A DNA stretch of 64,000 nucleotides from positions 27,607,001 to 27,671,000 of the forward strand of contig JAYKKI010000005.1 in NCBI GenBank assembly GCA_039881145.1. Direction: 5' to 3'. The translations under genes were made by a program, and so were the position numbers. A model generated the notes under the pieces. That model had not been told where the DNA came from. It ran no database searches and saw only the letters and a list, made by a program, of their open reading frames with translations. The DNA comes from Druceiella hillmani (taxonomy: Eukaryota; Arthropoda; Insecta; Lepidoptera; Hepialidae). Shown one piece after another: positions 11,105 to 22,207 of the stretch. The first letter of the stretch is position 1, and the number at the start of each line of letters is the position of its first letter.

Positions 11105-11177
11105 GCCGAAATAGCTCAGTTGGGAGAGCGTTAGACTGAAGATCTAAAGGTCCCTGGTTCGATCCCTGGTTTCGGCA
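11105..11177 (+). tRNA. tRNA-Phe (GAA), copy 2
   Basis: Identical over 73 nt to the gene at 6643, including the U-U mismatch in the T stem. Anticodon GAA is at 11138-11140. Flanks are unrelated to copy 1. Unlike copy 1 there is no run of four or more T close downstream: the first T4 is at 11266-11269, 89 bases away. If transcribed it would give a long trailer or depend on a weaker stop. Confidence 0.93.
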
Positions 11178-11220
11178 ATAATTTATTATTAATAAATAGA
11201 GAGTCCGCGCTACAAATAAG

Positions 11221-11275
11221 CTATAACTCATTCAAATTGAAGATGGAATGTTTGTAAACAATCACTTTTGACAGT
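11221..11275. repeat. left copy of a 55-bp inverted repeat pair
   Basis: 'cattcaaattgaagatggaa' plus tgtttgtaaacaatc recurs in reverse complement at 15183-15236. The two copies bracket about 3.9 kb that holds two decayed transposase-like ORFs. Confidence 0.85.
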
Positions 11276-12375
11276 TCAGGTATTGCAAACCTTTTTCTTA
11301 CATTCACGTTAGTAATTTAATGTGGATTTATTTGTGATTAAACAATATTTTTTTATTAGTGTACACATTTACACTGTATACATACGTAACTTATATTATA
11401 TAGGTTATATTTAAGAGAAATTCAGATAAGTAAGATGCGTTTCGAATAATTTATAAATATTACTGTTACATAAAAAATATATAATAATACCAACAAAATT
11501 CCTCCCATACTTAATCCAGGCTTGAGACTGGCAGTCTTAAAGACTACTAGTAAATTTCTACTAGTAATTCACCCTTGGCAAACCTTCATCAACTATCTGT
11601 CTATCTAATAAATAATATTCTATCGTATTAACAAATAATACTTTATTTTCTAAGTATATTAGTAATGGTAGTTTAACGAAATGTTAGTTAGAACACAGAA
11701 AATGAAATTATTACAAAATAAAACAAGTATTACTTAATTTTCATGAAATGACTAAAACAACTTTTAAAAACATAAAATACACTGATGTGTAAAAATAAAC
11801 CAAATACGTTTACATTCTAAAGAAAAAAATACGCTAATGTACACAAAGAACTCAAAATATATACTATAAATACACAAAGTACACTAATATTTCACATTAC
11901 TATATAGAAATACACTAATATTTCATAGAAAAATTACACTATAGTGTTACAATCAAATCATAATGAACTTAATACACAAAATACATATTTATATTTAAAA
12001 AAAACCACAAATACTTTATTATTTCACAGAAAACAATTAACCACAGTGCACATGAACATGAATCACATCACAATGAACTTAAAACGTGAAATCACTAAAA
12101 TATTTAATATAATACACTACATACATCATAACAATTACAGATTATCACACTTATATCACAGAATTATCAGATTCTGCGCTTTTTCTATTGCATTTCTGGT
12201 GTATGTGAATTTCAATTTCTTTAAAATATTGTAGAACGTCGTCCTTTTGAAATTAGGTAAGACCTCATCGTTGTTCACCTCCATAAAAATCTAGTCGATC
12301 GTAGGTAGTTAATTTTTAAAATAAAAAGTATGGACTTTACGTCTAATCGCGCTCAGCTCTAGATCATCCAATTTT
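11276..12375. other. AT-rich non-coding, short 'tacactaat' repeats
   Basis: Short degenerate repeats of tacactaatatttcac type at 11760-11950. A 96-codon frame at 11944-12234 is low-complexity Asn/His/Thr sequence and is not accepted as a gene. Confidence 0.4.
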
Positions 12376-12687
12376 TCAAATTTTGTCAATCTTGGCGGGT
12401 GCGGCAAAGGCGAGCGGATGCGTCCTTCTATATTCCCGAACTTTATTGTACACTGTGCTTAGACCAACACCGGTAATTTCAGCCATTTGCTTTGCTACGT
12501 ATTTTTTATAAATGTGTTTTTCCTTGGCCGTAATCTTTTCTACGTATTTATATACGTTTATTAAAGTGGTTTTTTCTTTCGAGCTGAAAGCATCCTTCTT
12601 AGAGCGTTTCTTCATGGGCAATGAAAATGTTAGAATCTTGCTAGTACCTGGTACATTTGCCATTTTATTTACACAATAAAAATACAC
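12376..12687 (-). pseudogene. truncated transposase-like helix-turn-helix ORF
   Basis: A 103-codon ORF. The central part reads SKEKTTLINVYKYVEKITAK and KKYVAKQMAEITGVGLSTVY, followed by NKVREYRRTH. This is the pattern of the N-terminal helix-turn-helix that precedes a DDE domain in insect IS630/Tc1-type transposases. The likely true start is the Met before KKRSKKDAFSS or the upstream MANVPG. The frame stops right after the DNA-binding domain and no DDE block follows, so this is a truncated or domesticated remnant. It lies between the 55-bp inverted repeats. Family assignment is inference from pattern. Confidence 0.55.
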
Positions 12688-13956
12688 TTTAACAATAACA
12701 CATATTATTATATAACAAACCGAACTTAACGCTATGAAACAAACAATAATATAATAAACTTAATGTAATACAAAGTAATGAAAACAATTTACAAAACGCC
12801 AAAAAATCAGCGAGCAATAATTGCAAACGTCAAAGTCGTTCAAAATTCCAATGGGAAAATACGTTCACTAGTGCGAACTGGAACACCGACGCTTCGCCGT
12901 CATGTTGTTCTCTTTGCTAGCGGTGTGCGCTAAAAGTTGGCATACATGCGGATACACAGTGAACAAAAAAATATAATTGATCTCCTGAATCTATAAGCAA
13001 TTTGACATAGAATTGTAATAATATAAATAATGAGTATTGCAAATAATTATACTAGTTGTGCGCTCGGATGAATTCAAATTTATTTAGTTCTATGTACATT
13101 TCTATATGGCTTCTTCAATACCATTATGAAGTTTCGTGTTTGTGGAGCAGATAAGACTGACGGATTCGGACTACGGATCCGCATTGGTTGTCCTCAAAAC
13201 AAAAATTAATAATTTAATTTCACTAAACATACATATAATAAAAGTTAATGACATAATGTAAACATTGTCATAACGCTTTGACTTGTAGTGTAATCCTATA
13301 TATTACATTTTCTTTTGGCGGTACCGTTCCGACGTAGTTTTTATCGATAATAAAAAAAATTGAACATAACATATAACTGTCTCGCTCGAACAGTGCATAC
13401 AGATCGTATTGTGTCACTAGTGCATATGTATTCAAATTACACTTAATCAATTACAGCCATCCGCTAACAATTGGGCGAAAAATTAAAATCAATTATTTTT
13501 TTTTCACAAATTGTCCCGCAAAATTCCTAAGTAAAAACCAGGTATTTTTATATGATATGAAGCAGGTATCTTTATCTGATAAACTGAGGATTTTATGAAA
13601 TTCCAACGAAAGTACGGTTTTAAAATAGTAGGGTAATTCACATGAAATGGCCAATTGAAAAATTTCACTGTTTTTACTCTAGATGTCGTAACTAAATCTA
13701 GTGCGCGGCTGCTACTCGAACATGTACTTTGCCGTATACGTTGTGGTATTGAAAACAATTAAAAAGCATTTTTATCTTCAAAATTTAAATTTACTTCAGA
13801 TTTTTTAGTATATTGATATTTGATGTTGTAGTGTTAATATTTAAAATTTTTTTTTTTGCTTTATCTATTTTTTTGTTGAATACAATAACCCATTGATAAT
13901 ATAACCTCAAATCGAATAACAAATTCATAAATGGTGCTAAATTTAGATTCCTGATT
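12688..13956. other. non-coding stretch
   Basis: A GC-richer patch at 12860-12960 may be the 5' flank of the helix-turn-helix ORF. ORFs of 60 and 84 codons on the minus strand (13268, 13504) show no family signature. Confidence 0.35.
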
Positions 13957-14605
13957 ATGCTTACTGATAATAATAAAAATGACAGAGTTATTTTAGAGAC
14001 TTCAGTGATACTTGAGGATCCTACGTCTGAACGGGTTCAAGAAGACCTTCCGCCAACAGTGCCTTTAACATTAATATCTAATGAGGATGCTCACAAAAGA
14101 ATACGCCTTCAAAGTACCTGACTAATATGTACCCAGTTGTAGAACTGCTTAATAGCGTCCGGAAACATGTGCAAGCAAGTAGCAAAGGTACTCGCATCCC
14201 AAGATTACATTAGAGAAAAAAAAGAGAAAGTAAAAATAAAAAGATTATGAAGAAAAATCTTAATATTGAAAAGCAAAAAATGAAATTATATTCAAGTTCT
14301 GAGGAAGAAACGATAGAATTAGCCGGTGAAATTTGCGGTCCCGAAAATAACATATATGATACGTGGAATACGGTGAAAATTACTACGAAACCGAAAAAAT
14401 AAAAGATTAGCTGCTATGAATTGTTTGTAAATTATGGCCGCATATAAATTGCACTCCATTCCACAATTATTGTAATTCTTGTGGCAAAAAAATGAAGAAA
14501 CAAGAAACGGAAAAGAAAAACTTGTACGAGAAAAAAGCAAAAAGTAACGGAAAAGGCAAGGAGAGGAAAAATGAGTGGGAAATTAAATGGCCATCTTATC
14601 CTTAA
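13957..14605 (+). pseudogene. decayed ORF with Cys/His cluster, transposase C-terminus-like
   Basis: Three frame-shifted pieces read in one direction. 13957-14121 is acidic and Ser/Pro-rich (ILEDPTSERVQEDLPPTVPL). 14247-14402 contains KMKLYSSSEEETIELAG. 14420-14605 reads IVCKLWPHINCTPFHNYCNS, then CGKKMKK and a basic tail. The C-x-x-W-x-H-x4-C-x5-C-x2-C arrangement after an acidic linker resembles the PHD-like tail of pogo/Tigger-type insect transposases. It is broken by stops between the pieces. The identification is tentative. Confidence 0.4.
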
Positions 14606-16114
14606 ACTGGCGGCCAATTTCTAACAGATTTTAACATTAAAGCTTTTAAAAAAAACATTATCCTAAATTGCATATATAATTTGTAGACTACACTAAAAAA
14701 TAGTTTAGTACCAACATTTATTTGAAAAGAAAATAACATGTCACAATGTTTGTATAAATTATCTATACGCCAAATATACCATAACTATATCTGCGTATAA
14801 GGTTATCAAATCTAGAATATAGTAGCGTAAGCTGACATATGTAGCTATCTCACTCTAACGCCTTATAAAATTAGTGAATAGCATATATGGTCTAGATTTT
14901 TTTAGCGTCGAGATTTTGATTATTTTCACAAATTGTTTGAAACACCTGACTATTTCGCAAAAAAAGTGGAGGGTTGCCAATTTTTCCGTGTAAAATTTTA
15001 GAATTCGTATCAATAAAATAATGGTATAATACTTGTATTTATAACATTTTTTATAGTGAGACTTTCTGAAGTTAATATTTTGATTATGTATGTATTTTAA
15101 TAATACTCCGTGAATAATGCAATGAATTTTATAAATAGTTGTCAGCTGATCGAATATTATATTTGTGCCAACCATATTTTAACTGTCAAATTCGATTGTT
15201 TACAAACATTCCATCTTCAATTTGAATGGACTATAGTAATGATTATTATAATATTTTTATTAGTACGAACAATATACACCTTCAGTAAATGTTACTAGAT
15301 TCAATAAATATTCTTTAATAAAAAATCTCAGAATAATTTTTGGATATTTTTAAATACACTACGTTAATAAAGGAAAGTATAAATTAATAAAAATAATTGG
15401 TCAAATTAGGGGATATGGAACAAGGGGTGATGCCATGAAGGAAATGACCTAACATGAATTCTCAAGTTAATGCTAATGTTAGAATAAAATCCTCAGTGAA
15501 CAGGCATACAGAGTCAACAAAAATGCTTAAAAGGCGGTATTAGTTTGAGATATTTATAGCGAGTTGATTTTTAAAAATAGAAAACTGGGAGTTGGAAAGT
15601 CTTAAGGATGGAAAGAATAGAAAGCCGGGCTACGAAGATTTTTTATAAATGTTGAAAAAATGGCAAGAATATGTAAATTGCGTTAGTTATGTAGATGAAA
15701 TTTAAATTGGGTGCGTGATAAATAAGAAATATGATAAAGTTTTCCGAGAGTAGACATAGAGAAAACATAACTTACCTATTTACCTAAACATTTGGCTAGT
15801 CTGTTGGCTTAAGCTACTTTAAATAGTAACGCGATTGATGATTTTTCTCTCAGCTTTTTTCCATGTGGGAAAATTTAAGCCATTATTCGTATTTTATTGC
15901 AATTTATACGATAACTCTTAGATATCTCATAGCAAAAGTATTTTGAAGATGAAAATGATGTTATAAGAAATTTGACATTTAAATAAATTAAATTAAATAA
16001 ATTTCCATAAACGTTTTTAAAAATAATGTATTTTCAACAAACATTTATAATATAAAAAAACTTGTTACGAAAAAGTAGAAATTGTGCCAAGATGGTTCCT
16101 ATACATACGTGTAT
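14606..16114. other. non-coding; holds right copy of the 55-bp inverted repeat (15183-15236)
   Basis: 15183-15236 is the reverse complement of 11221-11275 with few differences. The rest has no recognisable gene; ORFs of 62 and 106 codons are AT-rich and unsupported. Confidence 0.6.
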
Positions 16115-16121
16115 GTGTGTG

Positions 16122-16182
<61 letters not shown>
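16115..16182. repeat. (GT)n/(AT)n microsatellite
   Basis: A short GT stretch grades into a long AT run. Confidence 0.93.
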
Positions 16183-16186
<4 letters not shown>

Positions 16187-16929
16187 GTGTATATACTATT
16201 TATGCTAAAGTATTTACAAATATTAAAATAGTTTTTCATCACGTAAATATATTGTATATTTTACGATGTCATGAAAACATCGTGAGTTTTTCCAAAGCTA
16301 CGAGATTTCGTATCATCACTTTAGTTTTCCGGCAAATATCTGTTTTTAATAATTTTGAATTTAGCGACTTTCCAATTAGGGGTTACACATATTTGTTTTT
16401 TCGCATATTTCCATCAATAACTTTAAACTATCTTATATACAATTCTAAAAAAAATATTTTGGAATATTTATAAATCGCATTTTCAATCGATACCTCACAC
16501 CATAATAAATAAAAATAAAAAATTGAGACTTATTTTAGCCCTATAATATTTACATATACATAATTTCAACGTGAAATGTTACAACACATGACAGTTTAAG
16601 TTTTCTTTATAATTATGTTAAATTTCAAGTTCCTACGTCGAACTGTTACTGATACGAAGGGCTGTGATAGACAGACGAACGGACACGCGATATGGATACT
16701 ATTTTTTTCTTTTGATAAATACGGATCACTAAAAATAACCAAGTAACCTATCATACTGTCTTTTTTAGTTATAAAATTTTATTGCTAACTTACAAAAATA
16801 TAAACTAACGCCTGGAGATTGCGAAAGCATTTCTAGGCAACTCCAACGCAGCACAAGTAAATTTTCAGAATCGCACTACTTAGTAAAGGAAAATGTTTAT
16901 GAAAAGGAAATGTTTCCGTTCCTCAAAAT
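16183..16929. other. non-coding stretch
   Basis: Nothing recognised. A 'gacagacgaacggacacgcg' string at about 16671 is typical of insect repeat tails. Confidence 0.4.
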
Positions 16930-17240
16930 TAAAAAAAAACGGAATACTTATAGGTTCACTTGGTAGTACACCCACCCCCCCGTCCGTGTGTCTGTCAAAC
17001 TCTCTTCTTAGATAAGGCTTAGGACATCAAGTTATCAAGTTGAAATTGATGTCGTTTCCTGAGACCTATAGCCTTACAGTGCTGCAAATTTCAAATTTTT
17101 TGGTACACGCGACAATAAAATATAGCCCTTTAAAGGGAATTTGTGTTTATTTTTAGCATAGTCTTACTCACTGATCATAAAAATTTATAGGGTATTTCCG
17201 GTTGACCTACAATTTTGAAAGTCACAATAATGGGAAGTCC
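16930..17240. mobile_element. degenerate lepidopteran interspersed repeat
   Basis: Contains 'gtccgtgtgtctgtcaaact', 'aagttgaaattgatgtcgtt', 'ctgagacctatagcc' and 'gtatttccggttgacctaca'. These blocks recur in a high-copy lepidopteran repeat known to me. Non-coding here. Confidence 0.45.
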
Positions 17241-17809
17241 TCTACCACAAGTTAAGGCAAAAATCCAAAAATCTGAAATTATACAGTCTTTTAACCATGC
17301 ACCTGGAAAAGATACAGTAGACAATATATTTACGTTCTGCAAAATTAAAATGCTGTAAATATTTTAAATATAAATGCTATGAACCATTAAATGTTATGCT
17401 ACTCGTGGTTGACAGGTTTTTAAACAAGTATTTCATCGGTAGTTCAGCAAAACATAATTTTTTAAAATAACATTAAAATAAAAATTTCTGAGATAAATAA
17501 GATTTAAACACTGAAAATATATTTTTTTATTGCAATTTAATATTTTCTTTACGTTATAATAGGCCACAAAAAGGAATTTCAATATACAAATCCGTTGTTT
17601 CCCCTTTTCAATTTTTTATATCAATCGTGTCTTGCCTATTTTATAACACTTCTATTTCATATTCATTATACATACTAATTATCTAAAACCGAATTTCTAA
17701 CATTTTAATTATATCTTAAACATTTATTTAGTGATTAAAACGTATTTAAATTTTTCTCATTATGAATACGATTAAAAATCTCACAAGGCTCTGTAAGTGT
17801 AATGATGCT
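17241..17809. other. AT-rich non-coding
   Basis: Nothing recognised. Confidence 0.4.
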
Positions 17810-18270
17810 TTAATCAATCGCAAAGGAATAAATAAAAAATGAAATGTATTAACACTGATGAAGTAGCCAAACTATGCGATGCCAATATCTGTGCACATCA
17901 ATTATCACGTCACCCGTAAATCGTGCGGTCTACTTAACGTGTGTTAAACTTGAAAACACTGTGAAGCGCAAACAGTACTTATATATAAAATGTATGTATT
18001 CGTAGAAATTCTACAAAAGGAACACTTCAATCAAGATTAAAGCGAACAACATGAGAGCTTGTTAGATCTATTGAAAGGGTTAGGTACACGGGATGAACTC
18101 TGGAGATGAACGTATCATATAGGTGGGTATGGTATAGTAGGCTTGTTAATGAATACGTAGAAATGAAAAAGTTAATATACAAATTAATTTTAGGAAAGGC
18201 GGCCTACTTTTGTACATTTATATATAGGTGATTCGTGAAAGGCAAAAATAAAAAGCGTATTATTAAATTC
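17810..18270 (+). repeat. dispersed repeat family, copy 2
   Basis: Shares 'tcaattatcacgtc', 'gtgttaaacttgaaa', 'gaatacgtagaaatg', 'taattttaggaaaggcg' and 'ggcaaaaataaaaagcgt' with copies at 7690 and 23620. Confidence 0.55.
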
Positions 18271-18785
18271 AGTTTTACATTTGTCTGTCACACGTCTGTA
18301 TGTACATAAACTATTTGACATAGACGTTTGTAATTTGGCCGCGATATTTTCTTGCCATATTTCAGCGAGAGGGGTTTATTTTGATTTGGACTTACAATTC
18401 ATTTAGAATTTTCATAAAAATATGCCAACATTTTAGCGATTATGTCCGTAAAATTAAGCGTTAAAGTTGAGGTAATTGATAATAAAAACATTTCGAATTT
18501 CTACTTTCTAACTTTTGATTACAGTAGCATTAATTAGTTAAATTTAACCGTTTTAGTGCCATGGTTTTTTACTCATATGTACTTAAAAATGCCAAAGAAA
18601 TCTTTTGTTTTTGATGTCATTTACCCTTGTCTCGAAAAAAAAACTGTATCTCTTCCAAAAATTATCCAATTTTATTAATTTTTCGATGTTTTCTTAAAAA
18701 AACTTGTATAACGGTAATAAAATACAAAGAAAATTATGGAAATATATATTGTGAAGAAAAATTATAACAAAAACTGAAATCAAGG

Positions 18786-18977
18786 TCACATCGTATTTTC
18801 ACAGTCCGGTACATCCTCCGTATCAGCAAAATAATTGTTATCGTCACTATTATCACTATAACTTAACATTTGCATTACGCCAAATTGTGAGCGCGCCACA
18901 ATGTCATTCCCACTATCACTTTCTTCAAAACTTGAAAAACGATCATGTTCACTCGAATTATTTTCGCATTCCGACAT
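18786..18977 (-). pseudogene. piggyBac-like transposase N-terminal remnant
   Basis: 63 codons from ATG to a stop. It is strongly acidic and Ser/Asn-rich (SSEHDRFSSFEESDSGNDIV, then SYSDNSDDNNYFADTEDVPD), as is usual for the disordered N-terminus of piggyBac transposases. The ATG follows the 5' TIR at the expected distance. No DDD catalytic domain or C-terminal Cys-rich domain remains. By itself the composition is weak evidence; the flanking TIRs make the case. Confidence 0.55.
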
Positions 18978-19132
18978 TATGGGTTAAAAATGTTCTTTTC
19001 CTGGATCCTTTTTATATTGTAATTACTAATAATATTATAATTTGAACTTTATGTAACACGTAGAAAGATAAAAAATTAGTGATGCGTACGAGCGACCTCT
19101 TCTACCGCACGGTAAACAACAACTGATTTCGC

Positions 19133-19190
19133 GAGCGCCATCGCGCTCGTGGAAAATTTAGTTAGTACGCGCAAGAGCGCGATGGCGCTC
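19133..19190. repeat. subterminal inverted repeat of the piggyBac-like element
   Basis: gagcgccatcgcgctc (19133-19148) and its exact reverse complement gagcgcgatggcgctc (19175-19190). It is GC-rich against an AT-rich background, and each arm is itself nearly palindromic. A likely transposase-binding site. Confidence 0.85.
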
Positions 19191-19210
19191 ATCGGAACTC
19201 AAACGGTTAG

Positions 19211-19532
19211 AATAATATTACATGCGACAGTTTCTTGGAGAAGAAAAAATCCGAGTCATGGGAAACTAATAGCATCTATCATTCACATTATTTTCTTAAA
19301 AAAGGCGAAGGTTTGGGTCAAAAAGTAGAAGAAATTTGGTCCAAAATAAATAAATATATGCAAAGGAAAGAAACGATGCTGATCAGAAAAATAATCTTAT
19401 TTATCATTTAGACTTTAACGTATGTGAACCTTTCTTCTTCCAGTAAACAAATTCTTCGAGTAAACAAAAACACCAGAGAAGAGAACTTAGTGTCGTGGAC
19501 GAATGCACTGTCTGGCGGTACAAAATTAACTA
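19211..19532. other. non-coding stretch
   Basis: Nothing recognised beyond the piggyBac-like element flank. Confidence 0.4.
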
Positions 19533-19538
19533 TTTATT
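19533..19538 (-). promoter_or_regulatory. candidate poly(A) signal AATAAA
   Basis: Reverse complement of tttatt, about 205 bases beyond the stop codon of the minus-strand exon at 19741-19850: a plausible 3' UTR length. Confidence 0.4.
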
Positions 19539-19740
19539 ACAATGCAACAATTAATAATATAACTATGTAATAAGGAATAACTCAATAGTAAAAGTTAACA
19601 AATGATTTAGGTATTAACATTATCCATGGGCAAAGTGACAGGACAGAAGAAGTAGAGCAATGAGAGGGAATCAAGATCGGAACATCTTTTTCAGATATGA
19701 AAACCTAAATCGACCATGCGCTTCAAAAGTAGCATAAAAT

Positions 19741-19850
19741 TTATTCCCGAGCTTGGCGGCGTGTAGCAGAGTACTCGTAGAAGTTAGCGTCGTGTTTAGG
19801 AATAAGTGGAGTGATGAGGTATTCAGGAGGCAATCCAACGCCAGGAGCCT
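19741..19850 (-). CDS. candidate last coding exon, unidentified gene
   Basis: On the minus strand 'attctccag' precedes an open frame entering in phase 1. It ends at TAA (19741-19743) and reads GVGLPPEYLITPLIPKHDAN, then FYEYSATRRQARE. The exon is about 50% GC in a much more AT-rich neighbourhood and uses GC-ending codons, which argues for real coding. A poly(A) signal lies downstream. The upstream exon is not found. The Rho-like exon at 36689 lies upstream on the same strand, but this tail lacks a prenylation CAAX box, so a link is unproven. Confidence 0.5.
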
Positions 19851-20273
19851 CTGGAGAATTGAATACAGAATTGATATAAGACTACAAGGTTCTTCGGAGT
19901 ATTGATAAAAAAAAACATGAAGTCGTAAGTCACGCCAGTCACGTATTTCCAGAAAGTTAAGACGTGACCTAAATTCGAAAATATGGTCATATTTTTTCAG
20001 ATCAAATATATAGTGAACACGTAAATTCTGAAGGTGTGCTTCATTTTCATCCCCAAATTAATTTATATTTATAATTTCTATGTGTTTCTTTAAAATTCTT
20101 ATATCTTTATGTAAAACTTGATCACCATCGGTTTTAAAGTTAAAAAGTTATTACGATGTTATATACAAACGTACATTAAATTATAAAATCATACAAATTG
20201 CAGATTTGCCACTCAGTTGCTGAATTACAAAAATAGAAATATGCTATTCACTAGATCTCTCGCTTCCAGGAAG
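19851..20273. other. non-coding; probable intron upstream of the minus-strand exon
   Basis: AT-rich, no further exon recognised. Confidence 0.4.
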
Positions 20274-20345
20274 AAATATGAAAAAGATTTCATAGCTCCA
20301 GTAGTTTCTGTTCGCTACTGGAGCTATGAAATCTTTTTCATATTT
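20274..20345. other. perfect 31-bp hairpin, 10-nt loop
   Basis: 20274-20304 and 20315-20345 are exact reverse complements (aaatatgaaaaagatttcat and 11 more bases). The loop is tttctgttcg. Either strand would fold into a Dicer-sized stem if transcribed. No mismatches means it is very young or maintained. It may equally be a fold-back replication error. Confidence 0.8.
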
Positions 20346-20465
20346 ATTTTTAGGCTTTTTCTATTTAGGCTTCGCTGAACTTGAGGCTCTATTAGCGCGT
20401 TGGAGGGACGTAGTCATACAGCTACTAGCTCATTGGAGCTTTTAACATAGTTATTTTCTTTTTTT

Positions 20466-20574
20466 ATAGTTATTCGTTATTATTGTGGGTGTGTGTGTGT
20501 GTGTGTGTATTATTATTGTGTGTATGTGTGTGTGTATATATGCATACACATATATATCATGTCAGAATGACTTA
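20466..20574 (+). repeat. direct repeat, left copy
   Basis: 'atagttattcgttattattg', a GT run and 'atgcatacacatatatatca' plus tgtcagaatga recur at 21134-21226. About 560 bp of unrelated sequence lies between them. Confidence 0.85.
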
Positions 20575-21133
20575 ATGGTGACGAAAGTCTGCGCTTGTAT
20601 TAGTAACTAATGAAAACTAAAAAAAAGAAATGTCTGAAATTGTTCTAAAGTTCTAACATTCCGAAAGTTTTATGTATACGGAAATGAAAATTTATGTTTG
20701 TCCACATTATTCTTAGTTTAACAACTTTTAATAAAATTGCGATGTTACTACGAATGGACCCTAAAATATTTGAAGACGCTCTGTATTTATATTTTAAATT
20801 CTGGACAGAGCTCTATATTGTAGTATATTTTTATTCATTTCATATATTAACCATATTTTAAAATTCACTGGAGTGAAGACTTAAGATAGGAAAGAAGGAT
20901 AGTTTCATATTTATGTATTTTAAATTCTACAAAATTTAAAATTCTTTGAAGCTCTACTCGTAAACAGACTTCATGTTATGGTCCCGCCTCTCCATCGTAA
21001 CTTTAAAAATTAATAAGAAAATGTATATATATGTAGGTCCCTAAATCTTTAAAGTAAATAAGTTGTTGCATGTCATATACCAGTTTTTCATTATCATTTA
21101 GAAAACAATTCAAGTTTAAACATAATAAAAAAT
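20575..21133. other. segment between two direct repeats
   Basis: AT-rich, no ORF. The flanking copies suggest a duplicated or inserted segment. Confidence 0.4.
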
Positions 21134-21226
21134 AGTTATTCGTTATTATTGTGTGTGTGTGTGTTATTATTGTGTGTATGTGTGTGTGTGTATATATGCA
21201 TACACATATATATCATGTCAGAATGA
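21134..21226 (+). repeat. direct repeat, right copy
   Basis: Second copy of the 20466-20574 sequence, shorter in the GT run. Confidence 0.85.
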
Positions 21227-21499
21227 AACAGATCTAATCCAAAACATCGGTCAAGTTCAAGCCATATTTGCAGACTTAATGTTCCCTGCCATTAGCCCGC
21301 CACTTAAATTATTAATAGTAACACTTCCACCATCTGTGTCACATGGCGTATGCACTGAGTGAAGACAAATAAAAATTTTTGTAAAATATGTAAACACAGA
21401 AGTTTTTCTTTGCATCGTGAGAAATTTTTTTGTCAAGAACTTTTTCTCTGAAACCAATGGTTAATCAATTAAAAGCAAATGAAAAAAATTGCTATTAAA

Positions 21500-22085
21500 A
21501 ATTAATCGTCCTAGAATTTTTCAATTCTAATAATTTGGGTCCAATCTATACCTGAAAATTTTCTGAGCGATTTTTTGGTAATAATGGTATGAGAGGAGAA
21601 TTTTTAAGCGTTTTTCCTGAAAGAAATTTTAATCAGTTCATAAAAAAATATATCATATATATCATTGAATTAATACTTTAATGAATTTTTTTTCCCATTT
21701 TAACTCCTGAAATCAACCTACGGATTCACAATTATACTATTTGTATTTAACGTTAAGCCACCACTCTCTATCTCTGTGCTAAATTTCAAAATTTTAGGTC
21801 GAATAGTTTCCGAGAAAATCGCCTGTTATAAGACACAAAAGTAAAGTCTCGGAACACTGAAAATGGAAAACTGAGTTGAAGGAATTGAAAAACCTATGAA
21901 AATATTCTTCACAGAAATTTTTAGGCTAAAATAAACTTGAACTTTTCCTTAAATATATGAAGATTCTACGAATAAAAGAACCATAAAAAATGGTTCAGTA
22001 GTTTGTTGAGAAAATTGCGGATTTACCCGCATATATACATACATACGGGCGAAACAGGTGACCTTCATTTCTTTTTAGATAGTAG
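21500..22085 (+). mobile_element. LINE 3'-end-like interspersed repeat
   Basis: Contains 'taaatttcaaaattttaggt', 'ttcagtagtttgttgagaaa' and 'catatatacatacatacggg' followed by cgaa. This order is typical of the 3' untranslated tail of insect non-LTR retrotransposons. No reverse transcriptase is left. Confidence 0.45.
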
Positions 22086-22137
22086 TAAATATGTAAGTTC
22101 CTACCTTGATCTCTTACATTAGCTTCCATGCCAATTA

Positions 22138-22138
<1 letters not shown>

Positions 22139-22204
<66 letters not shown>
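22139..22204. repeat. (AT)n microsatellite
   Basis: About 33 AT units. Confidence 0.95.

Positions 22205-22207
<3 letters not shown>

Larger units (their letters stand above)
18544..19210 (-). mobile_element. non-autonomous piggyBac-like element
   Basis: The left end is TTAA followed by CCGTTTTAGTGCC (18544-18560). The right end, reverse-complemented, starts at 19210 with CTAA and then CCGTTTGAGTTCC. The ends match at 14 of 16 positions from TAACCG. A TTAA target and TIRs starting near CC are the piggyBac signature; the right TTAA has mutated to TTAG. Near the right (5') end lies a subterminal inverted repeat (19133-19190), also typical. It encloses only the acidic N-terminal ORF, so the catalytic part has been deleted (about 0.65 kb versus over 2 kb for complete elements). 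Confidence 0.72.

Noticed and set aside
11944..12234. 96-codon plus-strand ORF
   Set aside because: Low-complexity Asn/His/Thr composition within a degenerate repeat; no start context or homology.
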